From Absidia repens (taxonomy: Eukaryota; Mucoromycota; Mucoromycetes; Mucorales; Cunninghamellaceae), in the NCBI GenBank assembly GCA_002105175.1, contig MCGE01000004.1, positions 434,001 to 498,000 of the forward strand: a stretch of DNA of 64,000 bases, in the 5' to 3' direction. Shown in pieces: positions 24,201 to 36,708 of this stretch; the stretch's first letter is position 1, and each line of letters starts with the position of its first letter. The notes under the pieces were generated by a model that saw nothing but the letters and a program-made list of their open reading frames with translations, made no database searches and was not told the DNA's origin. The translations under genes and the position numbers were made by a program.

Positions 24201-25516
24201 TTATAGGCTAAGATCAGTGGGTTCCCAAAAGTCCTATAAGCAGAAAAGATGATTAGTTTAGACTTGGAGTATGATCTTCGTCAGGTCCCGTTCCCTCACA
24301 TGTTCTTCTCTTACCAATTCATTTCCACCAGACACCATCATCATCAAAGAAGGATTAAAGCCAAGTACTCGGATACCAGATCCCATCGTTGCACCACCAT
24401 TATGATCCCCTTTCCGAGAAGACAATTCAGCCATAGGAGACGCATCCATCATTGGTGGGGGATTATTTGGATCGTTATTTTCAAGCAAGTCCCACACACG
24501 TACCACACCGTCTGGACCACCGGCAAAAGCATATCTAGCATCTGGTGATAGTCCAATCTCTTCCCCACAACTTATATTCTTGTCATCGTTTCGCAATGGC
24601 CCCACTAACCGCTTCACTATTTGACCTTCAAAGGCATGTACCAGGTAATGGACATGACTGGATGTGGTGATAAGAATGTGTTGTCCATCGTTGGTGAATT
24701 TGATACTGGTCCATGTGCTGCTGCCTTTCGGTAGTACAGGATCCGTAATAGTCCATGTAGCAAATGGGCCCTATTGTGAGAGTGAGAAGAAGAAAAAAAA
24801 AACGGTGGGTGAGACGAGCGCATAAAAAAAACAGCCTTTTTTTTTTTACCTTGTCAAAGGATCGAATATCATATAATCGGAGTACTTCCGAATCCAATCC
24901 GACACCAAACACCAATCCAGCATTATCAATGGATGCAATAGGCCTGCCTGTTGCATTAATCATTCCCTATTTTGTTTTAAAGGAAACCCAAATTTGTTTA
25001 GTCAATGCATTTCTCGAAGCCAGTAACTTTTTCTTTTTAAATTTGATTTACCTGACAAGTCGGTGATCGTAAATCCCAAAGTCGTACGGTTCCATCTAAG
25101 GACGACGAAATAAATTGATCATCTGAAGGAGACATTTCGAGCGATACCACCCTATATAGTATAAAACGCAAAAGGTCGCAATGATTAATTGACTAGCATT
25201 GATATATCGTCGTTCACATTGCTTTTTGTCGTTGTGCTATATTTCACCTGCCTTTTCTTGTGTCCTCTAAAATACCGAATAAACTTGTTATCATGCAAAG
25301 ATAAATAGCGTAAAGTATCTACAAATTGTAAAAGAAACGAGTGAGTTGATATTAAAGAATATAACTTTATTCTTTACCATCTTCCTTGGTAGACCCATAG
25401 ATAACATTGTTTGGTTGATGGGTAAAGCGAGCCAATCCAACACCATATTTTTTACTGAAGACAGTTGTTTTAAGCCTATTCAAATATAGATATGTATTTT
25501 TGGTGAGAAGATAGTT

Positions 25517-25547
<31 letters not shown>

Positions 25548-25740
25548 TATCTTGGAGGACGGCTACTTACGTTCCTTCTTGACAGTCATAGACTTTCAAG
25601 CTTTCGTCCTCAGCAGAAGTGACACAAAGATCGCCAGTATCGTCAAAACATAACGAGGTCAATGGCTTTCGATTGACATCAAAGGCTTTTGTCACCTTGA
25701 AACTTGATAATAAACCTGGTGTTAATGCAAGAGACTCCAT
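24201..25740 (-). CDS. SWD2: WD40 protein WDR82/Swd2 (COMPASS and transcription termination)
   Basis: Seven minus-strand exons (start 25740, stop 24203-24201) join to 346 residues. The sequence follows human WDR82 closely: [76 protein letters not shown], and the terminal exon [13 protein letters not shown]82/Swd2 is a seven-blade beta-propeller. It is shared by the Set1/COMPASS H3K4 methyltransferase and by phosphatase/termination complexes. Blade 6 carries an insertion ([20 protein letters not shown]). Intron 3 (25152-25251) uses a GC donor: only AAAAG|GCAGGT keeps [13 protein letters not shown] in frame. Head-to-head with the E2 gene. Confidence 0.93.
25152..25251 (-). other. GC-AG intron in WDR82/SWD2
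   Basis: Minus-strand donor AAAAG|GCAGGT, acceptor TATATAG. Splicing here gives [12 protein letters not shown], matching the human junction. The nearby GT (GCAG|GTGAAA) puts the downstream exon out of frame. Confidence 0.85.
25513..25547. repeat. (AT)n tract in an intron
   Basis: TA/AT dinucleotide stretch within WDR82 intron 1. Confidence 0.75.
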
Positions 25741-25775
25741 TAGTCAAGAACAAAGAAAGTGTGAATGTCGCGTTC

Positions 25776-25806
<31 letters not shown>

Positions 25807-25984
25807 GATGCCTTTGGGCGGCGTATGAAATTATCCAAATTTGTGACATCAGTTTTTTTTTTTTTTTGAGTGGGCGTTGAAAGGCTCATCTTTTTTTCAA
25901 TTCTCTTTTTTCTCTTTTCCTTTTTCAATTCTATTTTATATATCATCGATCACTATAGAACAAATTAATTATAACTAAATCATC
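25741..25984. promoter_or_regulatory. Short divergent promoter WDR82/UBC4
   Basis: A 244-bp head-to-head spacer with an A run (25777-25803), a T run (25854-25867) and TATATATC near 25935. Both starts are fixed by conserved N-termini, so this must act as a shared promoter region. Confidence 0.5.
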
Positions 25985-27206
<1,222 letters not shown>

Positions 27207-27807
27207 AGTTAGTTTCTTTTTATAAGGTAGCTTGGATGTAGCAAAGTTGACTCTTTTTATATTTGGAAAAAAAAAATACAAACAAAAACTTCAATAAAAA
27301 AATTAAAGATATTGTCCATCCAAAAAACATATATTTAGCCTTATGACTTTATGTAACACTGGTTTGGGAGGTGATGTGAGTTTTTGATATTATGATGGAA
27401 TTAGTGGCCATATTTGTCTCATGTTGATGGAGCAGTGCTGGGGGGGGATATGCAGGGGATGATGACCTTTTATTTCTATGTTTGACTGATGCAGTATGTA
27501 CACTTCAAAGTACTTTTTTGTATAGGGTGCAACTCAACAGGTATGAGGTAAATCTTAATTTGTGCACTTTTTTTTATTCATTTCACACTTCCAAAAAAAA
27601 TGGATGTCTTATATATACTGTGTGTTAGAGAGAAGGTTGGTAAAGTGTAGTTTTTGATATATCTAGGCAACCGCTCCAGTCATGTTGCATCTTAATATTC
27701 ATTCCCATAAGGCGCAACTGACGTCAAGTGGGACTTATTTTCTCTTATACTACATACAAAAAGGAATAAAAACGAACTGGATATATACCATTAGCTCAGC
27801 CTTTCAA
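27207..27807. other. UBC4 3' flank
   Basis: Contains the UBC4 poly(A) signal and about 500 bp of AT-rich DNA with no coding or repeat signal that I recognise. Confidence 0.45.
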
Positions 27808-27969
27808 AGGTTACGCTGGTGGCATGGTCTAGGTTGATGAATAGGGTCAGTAAAGCTGTGTACAGGGTCCACGTTTCATATTAAGTGATGTACGTCTGAA
27901 AATAATACCATGGGGCTTTAAGGGGGGAGTATCCGTTGAACTATCAAGAAAGTGTTTGGGAGGTCACTC

Positions 27970-28000
<31 letters not shown>

Positions 28001-28668
28001 ACAACAGTAACGTTGCTTATTATCAAATGGGTAATAAAAGAGTATAGTCTTATTGAAGTATGTTGGTAGATACTAAAACTAAATCGTGGGTTCATTGTTA
28101 CAAGGGATTGAAAAGAGGAAATCAATTAGAGGAATAATGAGGGAGTCCAATGCGAGACATGAAGAATGGTCAACGTTAATCTAAAGGGAAGAGATAATTG
28201 TAAATAAGGAGCTAACAAACTGTACAAGACATGAGAAAGACTATAGGGGGGTGGGTTTTTTGAAGGATCATAATGGTGGACACTAATCAAAATGGGCAAT
28301 GGTAAAAAAAAAAAAATTCATGGCACAAGACATTAGAGAGCCTAAATGGAACATTTTTTATTGAAACAAATAAAAAAAAGATGTTCTATTCAAACATAGA
28401 AACAAACTACGGATAAACTAACACTAAACTAAGCTAATGAAGGCTACAAAGAGCCAACTAATGGAGATCCTAAATCCTAGATCCAAAATGAAAGAAATTC
28501 CCCATGTATCTTGTAATCCCTGAGCTAAAAACCCTAATCCTGACACTAATCTAAGTCCAACATTATCACATGGGGACCACAATCCTGAAGAATTAAAAGA
28601 AAAAGAAAAGAAAGAGAGAGGCCAAAAAAAATCTGGCAGTAAATAAATATCCACGTGGGCGGCATTTG
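27808..28668 (+). repeat. Dispersed repeat family, copy B
   Basis: About 860 bp homologous to copies A, D and E. It starts at GGTTACGCTGGTGGCATGGTCTAGG, shares CCACGTTTCATATTAAGTG with copy A, and carries TACAAGACATGAGAAAGACT. Its core is AAACTAAGCTAATGAAGG / GAGCCAACTAATGG / CTTGTAATCCCTGA. It ends at CACGTGGGCGG (28652-28662). A run of about 29 A (27970-27998) lies inside. Minus-strand frames at 28424-28800 are not conserved in the other copies. Confidence 0.8.
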
Positions 28669-29333
28669 AAATGTTTTGTAGTCCCTGTCGCCTGCAATTT
28701 TTTTTCCGGCTTTTACAAAAATAGAAACCCTTCTTTTTTTTGGGCTTGCTTTCTTCTTTATGACATCAATACAATAAAAACATGATTGTTCTCTTCTCAT
28801 GGAATCAAACTCCCACCATCCAAAATTGGCAACTACGCTGTTCCCGTCTCTTGATGCCCTTACAATAAAATTGCAGCATTTCCGCCTAATTGAGTTGCCA
28901 TCATATCATAGTTTATGTTTAATGTTGTTCAATAAAATATAGTATGTCCCATATTTACATTTATATTCTCTCATACGTTTAGTTTATCTAGTCGAATGAG
29001 GTATTACAACACTATAAAGTGCATGTGCGTGTAGAAAAAGGATCTTTATCAAAGCATTTTCCTGTAAGTCCCCAAAAATCCCCTCTTGCTGAACTGCTTT
29101 ACGATATATCATATGGTGCATAGGTATCAGCCCTTTAATATATATATATGTACTTATTTGGGAAAAAAACTATATTTAGATTAGGGAAGAGTGGATCGTC
29201 GATTTGTTTTTGTCTTTGAGTTCTGTTTCACACTATGGCTTATATTCGTTTTCAAGTAAAAATAAAAATAAAACTACAGACACATATTGTTTATTGATAT
29301 CAAAAATAAATGAAAAAAAAATGGATGGAATGA
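28669..29333. other. Intergenic to the NmrA-like gene
   Basis: AT-rich DNA. The part nearest the NmrA-like stop is presumably its 3' UTR on the minus strand. No gene seen. Confidence 0.45.
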
Positions 29334-30470
29334 CTAAACCCTTGGTTTGAAAAGATTTGCGTTCTCTTGAAAGAATTTTCGAAGAGGACGACAAGGAAGG
29401 GAAGTGATCATTGGAGCATGCGGAACAATAATACTGCTTGAAGTGGTCTTAACCCAATCAAAATACTCTATCATGGTTTGAATTTGAGTGTCTAGAAAAG
29501 AAGAAGAAGAAGACAAGAAAAAAAAAAAAAAAAAAAAAAAAAAACAGGTCAGTAAAGGCATTGGAGGAAGAAAAAAAAAAACCAAGGGTAATTTACTTGT
29601 GGGAGCGACCAGAACTTTGGAGCGGTAATTAAATCCCAGCAAGTCATCCTGGTAGATACGGGCATTTTCTTGCTTCAATCGAGCATCAAACCAAATATCG
29701 TGCTTCAAATCTTGTAAGTAATAAGCCAAATCCATAGGTCTTGTCCCTCTGTATTCCATTTTTTTATATCCAGTGGCTTGGGCCAACATTTGAACCAACG
29801 CTTTCGGATTGGTGGGTTGGGAGCCTGTCAATGTATAGATCTGACCATGATGTTGTTCGTCTAATTCGGCCTTCCATTGCAGCTTTCCAGCGCCTTGTTC
29901 GTTTTTTTCTTCCACTACGAGATGTTCGATCACTTTACAAATGTCTGTGATATCAATTGGACACAGCTCAGCGTCCTCCGTGATGGGTAAAGGCACACAG
30001 CCATGTTTTTCTACCAGTGGTGCCCATAAATGGAAATACTGATGCACCCATTCAGCCCTTAAAATTGTCCATGGGCAGTCACTGTCAACTACCATTTGCT
30101 CAATATCGCCATAATGTTGCAGAGTAGGGTGTTGTTGGAGTGATGAGACCGCTCCCACATGCGAGATCAGAGTGATGGATTGAATCCCTGACTGGTTGGC
30201 CATTTGAATTAAATTTTTGGCCATCGCCACTCGGTCGGCATCGTATCCCACGGCAATAATAATGTGGTCAACCCCACGTAGCGCAACGGAGATATGATGA
30301 GGATGGGTATAGTCTACCACACATACATCCATGCCTTTGTTTTGGAAATTTAGACATACTTTTTTGTTTTTGCACAAGAGTCGCATGCTGGATCGAAGGT
30401 GGGGAATTCGCCCAAGATGCGATGCTATGGCATAACCCATGTATTGATCAGCTTCAGTAATTAAAAGCAT
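29334..30470 (-). CDS. NmrA-like NAD(P)-binding protein (atypical SDR)
   Basis: Two minus-strand exons (29597-30470 and 29334-29491) give 343 residues; reading through the intron instead adds a Phe-run artefact. The Rossmann fold starts at the N-terminus (MLLITEADQYMGYAIASHLG) with a degenerate Gly-rich loop. GVDHIIIAVGYDADR and ITLISHVGAVSS follow at the usual beta-4/beta-5 places. The block CPWTILRAEWVHQYFHLW is typical of NmrA/NAD(P)H-binding proteins, as is the later IYTLTGSQPTNPKALVQML. These proteins sense or use NAD(P)H, and some regulate nitrogen metabolism. No catalytic Tyr-x3-Lys pair is obvious, so the substrate and role are unknown. Confidence 0.8.
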   Translation of the reverse strand: MLLITEADQYMGYAIASHLGRIPHLRSSMRLLCKNKKVCLNFQNKGMDVCVVDYTHPHHISVALRGVDHIIIAVGYDADRVAMAKNLIQMANQSGIQSITLISHVGAVSSLQQHPTLQHYGDIEQMVVDSDCPWTILRAEWVHQYFHLWAPLVEKHGCVPLPITEDAELCPIDITDICKVIEHLVVEEKNEQGAGKLQWKAELDEQHHGQIYTLTGSQPTNPKALVQMLAQATGYKKMEYRGTRPMDLAYYLQDLKHDIWFDARLKQENARIYQDDLLGFNYRSKVLVAPTSKLPLVFFFLPPMPLLTCFFFFFFFFFLSSSSSFLDTQIQTMIEYFDWVKTTSSSIIVPHAPMITSLPCRPLRKFFQENANLFKPRV

Positions 30471-30726
30471 TTTTTTTTTCTTGATAATGATTGGTATGTA
30501 TGGAAAAAAAATAAAAAAAAATATGCAAAAAGGAGTGGGTAAGTGTTGTCTTTTTATATTATATCTCGTTGCTATAAATTTAGGTTATGTTTGTATTCAA
30601 GTTTGACCTGTTCTTTCGTTTTAATCATCATTACTTTTCCATTTTCTCTCTTTGAATCTATATATACATTTAGAAATGTTTATACTAAGCAACATCAACA
30701 ATAAAAATGATAAGCGTCTCACCCAA

Positions 30727-30761
<35 letters not shown>

Positions 30762-32910
30762 CATGGTCAATGCATAAAAAGTCTCAGCTGGGCACGACAA
30801 GGGTCCTGTGCTTTTCAATGACCATCGACCTTGTCGTGATTCATTCTTGCTATTTTATTGGTTCCCAATATTTTTATATCAAAAAAAATAAAATATAGAT
30901 ATATGTTGTTTATATACTTGTTCTAAAAAAAAGTATTGGAAGTCCTCGGAGAATCTCTTACGAAAGCGACATGGCAAAAAAATGCACTGAGCACAAACTG
31001 CGGTATTTCAAGTGTACTTCTGGTTAATTCATGTCTCTCCTTTTTTTTTTTTTTTCCTGGAAAGCAAGTCAATTTTTATAGAAGAATATTGTGTTTTTTC
31101 ATACTTCAAAATAATATTGGCATGCGAAGCAATACAAATGTAGGACGGAAAAATCTAAAATGCAGTTTGCATTATTGGTCCGAGGCTCTAAGGTTTATTC
31201 CAACCCCCGCACATCTAGGATTTTCTGTGGTGTACAATAAAGTAATGCAAACAGTGTAGGTACCTTCGATATAATATGACTCTCTCCTGCCTCAAGACTA
31301 TCATCATACCACTTAATTCTTACTGTCCACCACATACAGCACAAAAAAGAAATCTTGGGTCGCTTTTTAAATGCCGCTCCGCTTATTTTGTAAAAATAAT
31401 GCCCCTCCTTTTTAGTCTCTTCTTTTTCTTTTTTTTTTTTTTTTTCTTTTCTTTATTCGCTACACGAAATATTTGCTTGGATGCTTACTCAGCTAGACAT
31501 ATTAATACCAACTATCTCTTTCTTTTTTTAGCATGGACAATAATGGACTACTATCAAACATATAACATGATCTCCTTGATCGCAACATATACTGATGCAT
31601 TCCCATTACTCTGCTCCAGGCAAGTGAAAAAGTCATCGAGTATCCAAAAACTCGCTAACGAGCCAATACTCAATTTTCTCCTCCTCATTCTTCTTCTTCT
31701 TCTTCTTAGTAGGATGTCAACCATACATACATCATTTATCTGCTTAGGTAATTTAGATCAGGGGAACGCCACCATCACGATGACTGACCATGACGATTGA
31801 TATTTTTTTTTTATACATTTAGTGTCAAATTCAAAACTTTGTGGCTAAAATTTGACTTACTATTTCCTCCCCCCCCCCTCCCGCGAGAAGTTGACGGTGA
31901 CGTTTTGGAATAAATGGATATCAGAATGATGATGAAAATGGGATCGCCGGCCACCCGGTACTGCTGGCAAAATCATTCTCTCCCGTCCGCCCCTCCCCCT
32001 CCTACCCTTCTCTCGCTTCGCTGTAACCAAGTGACTTTAGGAAATATATGATGATACTCAGTTTGGTTTGGATAAAATTTGTGATGGGAGCCCGCCATCT
32101 TATGCAATGCAGTGCATCTGTCGCAACGGGTCTTTCTGGAACGACGTCATGGTTAGATCAAACGGTTGCATATGTGTGTTTGGAAAAAATTGGAAACATA
32201 AAGGATCGACTATCAACATCATCATCAAAATATAAAACCACATTTTATTTTTGTGATTATGCAACTCACCAGGGTAGTCAACGGGTGTGTGGTCTCCAGG
32301 TTGATAGGCTCTTAGTATAGATTCCCCTCCTTCACTCCCTTATTTTTTTATTTGTTGTTTATATTTCATTTATTTGTTGTTGTTTTTTATTGGTCAAATG
32401 ATAGTGTTTAGTTTTACTTTTAGTTTTACTTTTATCCACTTGTTTGCTATTATAGTTGAAAATAAAAGCGATGATGCACGGACTTGTGTTGCACACTATT
32501 ATTATTATTAGTATTTTTTTTTTTTTGTATGTATGTGTGGTTGTGTTATTTACTCATACAAAAACAAGGGTGTCTCTGGACTACGTCAAATAAAAAAGGG
32601 GTATAATGGGTCTGTTGTTTTTTATTGTCATTGAATGGGGCTATTTTCTTTCTTTCTCGATACTACTCATAAGACGAAAAAAAAAAGGCTATGATATGTA
32701 CAAAGTAAGGGGCAAGGTGGTGTGGGGATGATTATAAAATGGATATGGGAATGAAAAAAAGAAAAAAAAGCATAGGCAAAAAGGGGAACGGAATCATATT
32801 TTTAGTATATAGTGGTGGGTATGTATATAGTAGGCATGATAAAAAGAAGTATATATATAAATAGGGAGAAAGACATATAGTACGATTGAAGCATTTAAAT
32901 GATTTTTTTT
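30471..32910. other. Long gap, no confident gene
   Basis: About 2.4 kb. It contains A and T runs (30730-30757; 31040-31055; 31430-31445), a C run (31869-31878) and a CT/GC-rich stretch (31975-32020). AATAAA near 32461 suggests that some plus-strand transcript ends there. Open frames at 30936-31259 and 31276-31800 are T-rich and unconvincing. Confidence 0.45.
32030..32320 (+). other. Possible terminal exon of an unidentified plus-strand gene
   Basis: After a plausible acceptor (GTGACTTTAG at about 32040) one frame reads LDKICDGSPPSYAMQCICRN then GSFWNDVM, with a C-x-C-x3-F spacing loosely like small Cys-rich secreted proteins. A second frame stays open to TAG at 32318-32320 without that pattern. 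The following T-rich stretch and AATAAA near 32461 look like a 3' UTR. I cannot join upstream exons with confidence, so no product is claimed. Confidence 0.2.
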
Positions 32911-33153
32911 TCATGATTCATGAAGGTTGACTACAACATGCATCCATTCATGATGTCTTGTCGAAAAATGATGATTAATCCATTTGAAGACAAGTGAGCC
33001 GTGCAGGCGGACCAGCAATCGCTCTGAGCAGATAGGGCAGGTACGGTACGTATACCTTGCTGTCGCTGTGGTTGCTCGATGTCTCGATGTAGATTTTGAA
33101 AGTAAAGGCTGATGGATATGTGTGGGTACCGAAGCAGCCGGGGTTGGGACCAT
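32911..33153 (-). CDS. Possible small zinc-binding protein (hypothetical)
   Basis: An 80-codon minus-strand frame with less biased composition than its surroundings. After a basic Thr/Arg-rich N-terminus it reads TYRTCPICSERLLVRLHGS, LVFKWINHHF and STRHHEWMHV: a CPxC pair followed by clustered His. This could form a small zinc site, but the His spacing does not match a standard C2H2 or RING finger. No splice partners or family were recognised. It may also be a chance frame. Confidence 0.3.
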   Translation of the reverse strand: MVPTPAASVPTHIHQPLLSKSTSRHRATTATARYTYRTCPICSERLLVRLHGSLVFKWINHHFSTRHHEWMHVVVNLHES

Positions 33154-34065
33154 TATATTTATATATATATTTATGAAGGCTAGTTGAACAAAAAAAAAAA
33201 AAAAGTGATTTTTTTTTTTGCCCTTTTATAAGAAATGCAGTCCGGGAAAGAGACATCATGGGGTTGCTGTCCACCATGTTACATCCCCTTATCCATCTCA
33301 GTGTAACTTTGTCTATACCCGTGGAAAGGGGGACTTGGAGGGGTGAATTTACCTTTTTTTTTTTGGGACAAAACCCGTGCTCCTTTTTTTTTTTTTTATC
33401 CCTGTGCCTTTGTGCTCCCAGGCCCAAACCCATTACCTTTTTTCGCATTGACCAAGTTTAGCCTTTATTAATCCAAATCTATATTCATATCAAGGATGTA
33501 TATAAACACTCCCAATAATCCAATCACTCTACCACAAAACCATTATTGCCTCATATATAATACGATCTGCATGATAAGCACCATTGAGAATTGTAAGCCT
33601 GTGTGTGATAAGAATTTTATTCCACGATGAGAGAGAAAAAATAAAGACGGTGCGTGTGTGTTTGTAGTAACCGTCCCATGATATTTAAAAAAGAATGGTG
33701 TCGTTTGTGCTATCATTTCCAAAGATAGTATACCTAATTTGTCCTGTGATAAAAAAAACCCAATTTTCAATCATATACCAAGAGTTTTCACCATTTGATT
33801 GCCCCAACCCTCCCCCATTTTGTTTTTTATCCATATTTCCTATCTATTATCTGACATTGCGCAAAAGACAATGATAGGACAAAGGTAAAAAGAGGATGAT
33901 TTCATAAGAATCAATAGATCAATTGACTTTTTATTTGATATATATAAAATTCAATATATAAACAAAAAACTATGCTAAAATAAACAAATATACAATAAAG
34001 CTAAACTACAATAAAAACCATATACAAGAAGGACAACACCGATATTCTAAAGTATCATCAGACCA
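33154..34065. other. Intergenic, no gene
   Basis: AT-rich with T runs (33354-33364, 33383-33397). The final ~150 bases, read on the minus strand, are likely the HEN1 3' UTR. Confidence 0.45.
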
Positions 34066-35676
34066 CTAAAAGGAAACTGGATCTTCTACCAGAAAAGATT
34101 TATGTACCACCAATTGATCCCCCATGACTTTGTAAGACGCGTCGCCACCGATGGGTAATACTACCTCCACAAGCTGTTGTCTTGTTTTGCAAAGTTGTCG
34201 GATATGTAATATGGACCATAAGGTATCCACAGTGAGCGTGATGGGTGTCATTGTCCAGAGTTGCTTCTGTTGTTGGTGTTCTCCATCGCCATGGTTGTTG
34301 TCGCTGCTATAATTGCTATCATCTTCTTCTTCATCGTCGTCGTCGTCGTTGTCGTCATTCTCCGCAGAGTGATGGTGCCTGTTATCATCGTCATCATTAT
34401 CGTCAAAGGTATATTCGGTGCACCAGGTCTGATTGTTTGTCGTACAACTACCCAGATCACCCTTGTTCCAATCAATTGTCTTCTCGTCATTATCAAGGTT
34501 GTATATCTCTGTTGACCATGTTAGCAGGGCGTCTAGTCCATCGTCGCTGCTTCCGTTAGTTTGTTTGACTGCTTGTTGTTGTTGTTGTTGTTGTTGTTGT
34601 TGCCGCTGTTTAAGAGTTGCTGACTGACAAAGATCGGATATATAAGATTCTACATGTTGGAAAATATCGCTGGGTGGTAAAGCCGGGAGATCATAATAGG
34701 GGAATTCAAATCTTTTCAATAAGAGATGGGGCGAGTCGGATGCATATTGAGAAGGACAAGATGGGTTCCTCGGATTGTGTGGTTGCTGTTTCGTAAATAT
34801 GCATGCTTGTGTACAATGACCATATTCCAATCGATCGTGTTTTCCATCCAATAATCCAATCCCATGAAATTCCACGTCATAACCGTAGTTTTGGGCACCG
34901 TTTGTACACCTAAAAAAAAAAATTAAGAGCAAGGCCCTGTTTAGGTGATATGTGATAGACTAATATTTGGTTTCACTATTTATCATACCAATCTTCAAAT
35001 TCATGGCGAGTCCATTCAAACTTATGATCATCATGTCGAAAGGTAGCGTCAGATTCACCATATTTCAGATCGGGGAAAAAAACATTGTATTCAGCATTCG
35101 GCGTGGTCACAATCACCAAAGGAGGAGCATACACACCCAACATCAAAGGCAGGCACGCGTCCAGGGTAGAGGGATAGACATGTTCAATCACTTCGCTGCA
35201 TATAATAGCGTCACAGTCGCTCATCTTGAGTCGTGCATCGTATTGACCCACCGAGCCACAGTAGATGTCCACAGTCAGAGGCGCTTCTCGTAGTTGTTCA
35301 TAGTCCGATGGCCATGGTTGGCACGCTGATAGTGTTTCTTGTTCCAGTAAATCGTGATCAATGTCTAGTCCAATCAAATGAGTGAAATGAATGTCATCAG
35401 TAGCTGAAGAAGGAATCATAAATGATAAGACGGACCCTTCGCCACAACCATAATCCAGCACCTATGATCATCAGGTTATTAAGTAAAACAACAAGAATAA
35501 CAAGGGCGTTAAGGTGCCGATGACAGTACGTGGTTTTTTTTGTTTTTTTTTTTAAAAAAAAAAAACTGCATTACCTTCCGCACTTGATTCTTTTTCAAAA
35601 CGTCCAGGATAAAGCTACGCCGTTGTTTCCAAAGGGAAGGCGTGAAGTAAGTCGTCGTACACGCATCGTGATCCAT
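34066..35676 (-). CDS. HEN1: HEN1 small-RNA 2'-O-methyltransferase with Gln/Asp-rich tail
   Basis: Three minus-strand exons (35575-35676, 34989-35461, 34066-34909) join to 472 residues. Exon 1 gives YFTPSLWKQRRSFILDVLKK, the usual lead-in. The SAM site is VLDYGCGEGS (35-44). Metal ligands sit in SEVIEHVYP (E124, E127, H128) and FRHDDHKFEWTR (H180), with TTPNAEYNV between them; all diagnostic HEN1 residues are present. HEN1 methylates the 3'-terminal ribose of small RNAs and protects them. The double-stranded-RNA-binding domains of plant HEN1 are absent, as in animal and bacterial forms. Unusually, the C-terminal part has a Gln run (about residues 294-304) and a long Asp/Glu/Asn/His-rich segment before a more ordered end (LWTMTPITLTVDTLWS). 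Confidence 0.92.
34579..34612. repeat. (TTG)n codon repeat encoding poly-Gln in HEN1
   Basis: About eleven GTT/TTG units on the plus strand encode the Gln run in HEN1. The minus-strand Asp/Glu tract at about 34320-34410 is a second triplet-rich stretch. Confidence 0.85.
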
Positions 35677-36708
35677 GAATAATGATAAAAAAAAAAGTGG
35701 GAAGAAAGGGCAGACCACTCGAAAGAGGTGGATTTTTTATTTATTTTATTATTTCAATCACCGCTCCTATTACCAGAATTCATACCAACCAAAAAATTGA
35801 GTGAATCACTATGAAATACAATATATATATATATATATTTATGAAAGTTTGTATGTGGGCTGGCGAACACGTCGTACGGTTGCTTTGTACTTGGGTGTTT
35901 GTGAGCGCTAAACGTTGACTTAGCTATTAGTCATGAAATCAATTTATATATATGTATATATTTATTTATAAATCGATACCAGCGAGTTCATTCGACTGAA
36001 AGCCGCACACAGACAAGTTGATATATATTGTATTTAATCGCCTGATTTTATACAACTACCTTAACTTTTGAAATGAAAAGAAGAATACCAGTTATGTTTT
36101 CAGAGAAAAAAAAAAATGCCGACCGAAAATGAATATCCGACGTCATTGTGGAATGATATAACGAGGAGGCTGCGAAGAAGTGTGACATGGTACTATAAAG
36201 GTACAGTATACTACAATACAATAATATATAGAATTATAATATATTGTACAGTACAGTACAGTACATACAGTATATAGTGCAGAATATAGTAGCGTAGGGA
36301 GGTAGGGGTCCGAGGAGGGAAAAGACGGGAATTGTTTATACTAAAGGGGGAAGGTGGAACGATTGTTCTGTGAGTGAATAAACCATTATACATGTGATAA
36401 AAATAGTCAACTTTATACAGCAGCCAAAGAGCGGATGTGGGTCAATCAATAATGTACTGGTACATACTGTACATGCTTTGTTATTATGTTCAATATCTCT
36501 TTCATTTTCTCTCTCTTTGACCTTTGCGAATATTTTTTTACCCCCTTGATCAATTTCTCCATAATCAATATTTAGTAAGGGGGGGCTAATATAGTATAAG
36601 GGGTTAAACAAGATTTTTTCCCTTTTTTTTTCTCACTCTTTTTTTTTTTTTTTTTTTCTTACCCTCTTCTTTCTTTGTTTCTTTTTTTAACTATTCTTCT
36701 CTCGATTG
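35677..36708. promoter_or_regulatory. Divergent region HEN1/F-box gene
   Basis: A 1.0-kb head-to-head gap. It contains an (AT)n tract (35820-35839), a TACAGTACAGTACAGTACA repeat (about 36246-36265), and T-rich DNA with a 17-T run (36641-36657) close to the F-box start. No gene. Confidence 0.45.
36246..36275. repeat. Short tandem (GTACA)n palindromic repeat
   Basis: ACAGTACAGTACAGTACATAC: each unit contains the palindrome GTAC. A similar but shorter stretch occurs at about 23164-23176. Confidence 0.8.

Noticed and set aside
27795..27860. tRNA-like words (TTAGCTCAGCC, GGTGGCATGGTCTAGG) at the start of copy B
   Set aside because: I could not fold a cloverleaf or find a convincing B box; copies A and D do not keep the words. 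A tRNA-derived origin of the repeat is not supported.
28424..28800. Minus-strand frames inside repeat copy B
   Set aside because: The corresponding frames in copies A, D and E have stops or shifts; no conserved protein.
31276..31800. 174-codon frame with hydrophobic stretches
   Set aside because: It spans T and CTT runs, has no motif and no believable splice context; treated as chance.
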